Assembly: GCA_963924555.1 (NCBI GenBank)
Contig: OZ004581.1
Coordinates: 1-64,000, forward strand
DNA from: Crambe crambe
Lineage: Eukaryota; Porifera; Demospongiae; Poecilosclerida; Crambeidae
Reading direction: 5' to 3'
DNA: 64,000 nucleotides
The notes under the pieces are model-generated. The model was not told the origin of the DNA. It ran no database searches and saw only the letters and a program-made list of their open reading frames with translations. Shown piece after piece: positions 60,092 to 64,000 of this stretch. Positions within the stretch are counted from its first letter, which is position 1; each line of letters starts with the position of its first letter. The translations under genes and the position numbers were made by a program.

Positions 60092-62725
60092 CTATTCTTC
60101 TGGAGAGAGACCACACGGCCTTCGAAACTCCTGACCACGTTCATGGATCCACTTGTTGCATACTGTAAGACAAATCAATCAAGTGCAAGTAAGAGTAGGA
60201 AATAATATTATTTACCCCATTTAGAGCCCACCAAGACTGGACAACCTGCATGGCGTGTTCGCAGGTCCCCATGACCTGACCTTTTCAAGTTCCACCAATA
60301 AGCTGCATCTCCCTACATCAACAATAATAATTTAATAATCATAACTCAAGTGCACTCTCTTACCTTGGAGGGAGGAATCCGCAAACCTAGTTTAGGAAAT
60401 GCTGTAGCTCCTCCTAATTCCACGTCACTCATCTACGAGCAATTATCACGTGATTATCATGTGACTGATCCCCTTTTACTTACATATATCAAAAGTGTTG
60501 ATATTCTATTGCCAGTACCAAGGCTACTAAAGGCATCCTCGTCCACCTAATAAATCATGTCAGCATGCACACTGAATACACAAGTCAGAGCCACACACAC
60601 TACCTGGGCAAAATCATAGTGTGGTTCGTAATGGCCACCAATGCCATAATTCACTACTTGTAACTGTTCGGCTGTGGACACGGTCAATCCAGTCACATCT
60701 TCAACTCTCTGGTCCACACGAGTTACGTACCCCAGAGGATCGTCACTAGGACTCAACCACCCACTACAAAAAAAGAAAATCTAAACCTATTTTCTTCATA
60801 GATTGGTCAACTGCTCAGCACATTCCATGGGCCATACCTCTTGCTGATTCTGTATTTGGCATATATCAAGTTACCATTGCTGTCATGCACAGTTGCACGA
60901 TTCAACTAGAAAAGAAAGACAGAGATTACTTGTCTACCTTTCACTTATTCTGTAATCAGCTGGCTCGTCACGGCCAGTAGCAGCATTAGTGGCAGTAGCT
61001 CTCTGCAACTGCAGCATGGAGAAGCCACTGTCACACACTACCGCAAGACTGACCAGCTCTAACACATGGAATGGCTTGGCAATCACTCTTATACTAAAAA
61101 CCTTTTGCTGATCCGATAATTCACATATTCAAAACGTCCAGTTTCCATGTTTCTGGCAGTTGCCCTTTGCAGCTGGAGCAGTCAGCAAAAGAAAAAATAA
61201 AAAGAATATAACAGCACTCCCATGATAAAGAGTTCCAAGCCATTCCAAGTGTATCGCAACTTCTTCCTTACCACTCACCTTGGGAGCTGCTAACACTTTC
61301 AGCCTTTCCATCTCTCTCTCAGTGACTATCTCTCGCAGAACATAAATCTTGGGGTCAGGGTACAAGATTTCAACTTTCACAGGTCGTATAATCAAGCGAG
61401 GATTACGATTGTTATGGAAATAATAGCAGACAAGTTTATGATGCAATGAAGATGGCTGCAACCAAAATGTTGAGACATTTATCAGACATAACATCAAACA
61501 GTCCCAACAAACTAACCAGTGGACGTCCTTCTCTGCAAGTTGCCTCGTATTCTTCAGTTTCTGTAGTCTCCAACCGCCCACTCTCCCGGACTTCTCTGGA
61601 GTCCAGTTCAGCATCCACATAACTATCTGGCTTCTCTGAACGAAGCTGTTCAAAGAATGCCAAGTTGCTGAGCGCTCGTTCGTGGTCAGGATCTACAGAA
61701 CAAGCCCAAAATTAGTCCATTGCCCGAGATAACTAAGACGAACCATTCTGTAGGAGGTCACGAGTGTACTGTGCTGCCTTCTTCAAGTTTCCCAGTTTAT
61801 ACTCTGAGAAAGCCAAGTGATCATACACCAATACAAAGTCCAAGTCAGAATAGCCACGACCAGAGCCTAGAGGATCAATGATAACACATTTAACATACCC
61901 TTGATCGTATTTGTACACCTTCAATATCACCTTGATCGTATTTATATAAAGCCTCTTTCATCCAATCTCTTGCCATAGCCCAGTCCTCTTTTGCATATGA
62001 CTGGAGTCCAATCAAATAACAGTCTTCCGCTAAAAAAGGAGTATTATTAATTATTGAATACAGTATCCAAGAATGCTCATATATTATACCTGTGAGATTC
62101 ACTGATGGTGACTCTCCAATTTTTCCTGAGGCTAAATCAGTTACTGACAACTTGTATGTATCCTGCAGACGTTGCAGTGCTGTTGCAGCTCCAGAGAAGT
62201 CCTCCGTAGTAGGAAGACGATAGTTGTTGAAAGAAATGTTTGCCATCAACTCTGTACCATCAAAGGTGGAATATCGTGTCAATTCATGTGCATCACACAT
62301 AGTTACCTTTGGCATTATCTTCATACACAGTATTGTGGAGTTGCTTCCATCTGTTTGAGTAACGATTGACCAGCTGAAAAGCATTGATAGGGTCATAGAG
62401 ATGAGTAGAAGGAGATTTCCCACTGTAAAGGCTATGCACTTTGGATACATGCTCAGAAAAATCCTCCAATACTTGCAATCTACTCGAATACAAGTGATCA
62501 ATAATGTGATGAATCACCTAGCTAAGCTAGCTAGCTAGCTACTAACCTCTGCTTCTCAGCCGTGATGTAAGAGTTGAGACTTGCTAGCAGTTCCACTTCC
62601 AAATCCAGCAACCCTTCCATGTGAACCAGTGCAGTAAAGAGTTCACAACTACCTGGTTCTATCCACACTTGCCCTAGGAAAAAGATACCCACTACTGCGG
62701 ATAAAATCCTGATACCAGCCATCAT
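60092..62725 (-). CDS. P4HA: Collagen prolyl 4-hydroxylase alpha subunit with three alternative exons
   Basis: ER-luminal Fe(II)/2-oxoglutarate dioxygenase that hydroxylates collagen prolines as an alpha2-beta2 complex with PDI. Exons on the minus strand: 62725-62547, 62479-62307, 62251-62090, 62029-61931, 61866-61744, 61692-61517, 61455-61279, one of 61172-61102 / 61008-60938 / 60905-60838, 60763-60604, 60546-60484, 60432-60364, 60312-60216 and 60162-60092; 539 aa (human 534). It has an N-terminal signal peptide (MMAGIRILSAVVGIFFLGQV). A dimerisation region and TPR-like peptide-substrate domain follow (ISFNNYRLP, RLQDTYKL, AEDCYLIGLQSYAKEDW). The catalytic domain has iron ligands H435, D437 (YEPHYDFA) and H505 (TRHAGC), and the 2-oxoglutarate lysine K515. 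The C-terminus lacks a strict KDEL, as usual. Two in-frame ATGs open the frame (MM). Confidence 0.95.
60838..61172 (-). other. Cluster of three mutually exclusive-type exons in P4HA
   Basis: Exons 61172-61102 (71 nt, LQRATARN...YRISK), 61008-60938 (71 nt, LQRATATN...YRISE) and 60905-60838 (68 nt, LNRATVHD...YRISK) all start in phase 0 after AG and end in phase 2 before GTxxx. Each encodes the same 22-23 residue segment, so any one, but not two together, keeps the frame. Vertebrate P4HA1 has a pair of mutually exclusive exons for this same segment. Confidence 0.85.
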
Positions 62726-63009
62726 GCATGCACCAAAACAATCTGATCATTCATATTGCCACGTGTGCACAATAACAAGGGCCTTTTGTAGGTGGCCGGC
62801 CCCGGAGAATTTGACTACCGGCCCCCGGCACGGCCCCCGATACTATATCTGGGGCCGGGGCCGGCCGGCCGGGTGAAGTTTTGGCGCCTAAAAACCATTT
62901 GAAAGCCGGGGGGATCGACCGGCCTAGCTAGCTAAACCTTAACCGTGTGTGTGATCAGGCAGCGACTAAGAGGTAACCTAACTTGTGTGACGCTCTAGCT
63001 GTGCATATC
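62726..63009. promoter_or_regulatory. Divergent promoter P4HA / H2A.Z with GC-rich palindrome
   Basis: 284 bp between start codons. A GC-rich core (62790-62875) contains perfect 12-bp inverted repeats GGCCGGCCCCGG (62794-62805) and CCGGGGCCGGCC (62855-62866) around GGCCCCCGATACTATATCTG. Next come GCTAGCTA repeats, then the H2A.Z leader. It stands out sharply from the AT-rich surroundings. Confidence 0.55.
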
Positions 63010-63614
63010 ATGGTAAGCTGTACCCTTTAATGATAAGTTAAAAGGGTGGCTTTTAGGCTTTTTTGCACCCTTTAAGCTTTTGTACCCTTTATTCCTGTAA
63101 TCGAGTGAAGGAAATGGTATTTTACTAGGCAGGAGGAAAGGCTGGTAAAGATGCAAAGGTTAAGGCTAAAGCTGTGAGTCGCTCCACTCGAGCTGGTCTC
63201 CAATTCCCAGTGGGAAGGATCCATCGTCATCTCAAGTCTCGTGCCACTTCAAATGGTAGGGTGGGAGCTACTGCAGCTGTCTACAGTGCTGCCATTTTGG
63301 AATACCTAACTGCTGAGGTTAGCAGATGTGAAATCCCTGTTGATTAGTTTAGACTGTTTGGTACGTTATAGGTTCTTGAATTAGCAGGGAACTGCTCAAA
63401 AGATCTAAAAGTGAAGAGAATCACACCACGTCATTTGCAACTGGCTATCAGAGGTGACGAAGAATTAGATTCACTCATCAAGGCCACGATTGCAGGAGGA
63501 GGTAGATATTTGCTAGATGCAATTCAACTGGGCTTGAATTTAGTTTGGTTGTTTGTAGGTGTCATCCCACATATCCACAAGTCCCTGGTCACCAAGAAAA
63601 CAAAGACCCAGTAG
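63010..63614 (+). CDS. H2AZ: Histone H2A.Z variant
   Basis: Replication-independent H2A variant deposited at promoters. Exons 63010-63012 (only the ATG, directly followed by GTAAGC), 63129-63317, 63372-63501 and 63559-63614; 125 aa. It is H2A.Z and not canonical H2A by the introns and by sequence: [86 protein letters not shown], then [10 protein letters not shown]. The extended acidic patch DEELDS is intact. The C-terminal tail (VTKKTKTQ) departs from the vertebrate GKKGQQKT type. The one-codon first exon is supported because the N-terminus of exon 2 matches from residue 2. Confidence 0.94.
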
Positions 63615-63943
63615 TAGTCTGGACTCTGACCCCACCTCTCTGCACTTGTCCATCCATCACGCCATCTTGCATGCTTAGTTATTAGACTCTTGTCAGTATA
63701 AATTAAATGTTATAGGGTAGTAATTTTAACATTTCTTTTTCCTCATTTTTATAGATTGTAAGCTTAATACACTGAAGTGATATGAAAGTGTTTTTAAATA
63801 TATTCTCTGCAACTTGTTCTACTGTTTTGATCAGTTCCTGAGCTTATTATTCCTTCCACTCTCTGCAGAGTGCTCTTGTTGGCAAGTGTCCTAGGAAACA
63901 GAGGTAGCATCACGTGGACTAATTCAAGCTGAACCCTGTCCTC
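63615..63943. other. 3' flank of H2A.Z
   Basis: AT-rich non-coding sequence, probably the H2A.Z 3' UTR and intergenic DNA. No stem-loop typical of replication-dependent histones was seen, consistent with H2A.Z. Confidence 0.4.
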
Positions 63944-64000
63944 TCACTTTTCCATTGCCTGGTTGACCATCTCCAGCTGGTGTGTCAATTCCAGAGTCAC
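63944..64000 (-). CDS. Possible 3' end of a further gene (partial)
   Basis: Reading in from the right edge on the minus strand, a frame VTLELTHQLEMVNQAMEK ends with TGA at 63944-63946. Composition is coiled-coil-like. Only 18 codons are visible, so this is weak. Confidence 0.25.
   Translation of the reverse strand: MTLELTHQLEMVNQAMEK

Noticed and set aside
61899..61930. Second 5' splice site after a duplicated AAATACGATCAAG in P4HA exon 4
   Set aside because: Using the downstream site would change the phase and break the frame into exon 5; kept as a probable cryptic site.

Overview
The window reads as nuclear DNA of an early-branching metazoan, most likely a sponge. The genes have many short GT-AG introns (about 45-110 nt), are packed tens to hundreds of bases apart, and include animal-typical proteins (collagen prolyl 4-hydroxylase alpha, FADD, RACK1, H2A.Z). 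I see no bacterial operons, rRNA, tRNA or CRISPR. The sponge assignment is inference from gene density and content.

Layout. 1-2529: tandem minisatellites and AT-rich spacer. 2530-5137 (-): an unrecognised four-exon gene. 5460-9079 (+): a remarkable gene whose best model has 35 exons, most of them phase-0 exons of 9-96 nt; it joins a degenerate KMT5A-like SET domain to a small C-terminal Myb/SANT-like module. 9170-10210: a ~144-bp minisatellite. 10211-34178: about 24 kb of hexamer, as (CTAGGG)n up to ~18757 and then (CCCTAG)n, a head-to-head arrangement like two joined telomeres. 34179-42560: stacked satellites, including a 4-monomer higher-order repeat of 876 bp, with two rearranged copies of a gene fragment carrying the same Myb/SANT-like module (one frameshifted at 41470-41873). 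42750-48094: gene-poor, with inverted-repeat elements.

48095-63614 is a dense housekeeping cluster: DNAJB12/14-like (-), TIMM23 (+), PAPSS (+), FADD (-), an ETAA1-like putative RPA-binding protein (+), ADH5 (+), NAA60 (+), RACK1 (-), P4HA (-), H2A.Z (+). Several pairs are divergent with 56-72 bp between start codons (DNAJB12/TIMM23, FADD/ETAA1-like), or convergent with 36-58 bp between stops (NAA60/RACK1, PAPSS/FADD). Exon models were built by hand from splice signals and reading phase; every model keeps an open frame and gives a length near its family's usual length. The genes are not one pathway; they look like a gene-dense euchromatic block beside a satellite/telomere-like domain.

Most notable: (i) the head-to-head telomere-like arrays, with a shard of the left-flank minisatellite inverted inside the right arm; (ii) the 35-exon microexon gene; (iii) three tandem, phase-matched alternative exons in P4HA at the place where vertebrate P4HA1 has a mutually exclusive pair; (iv) the satellite higher-order repeat.
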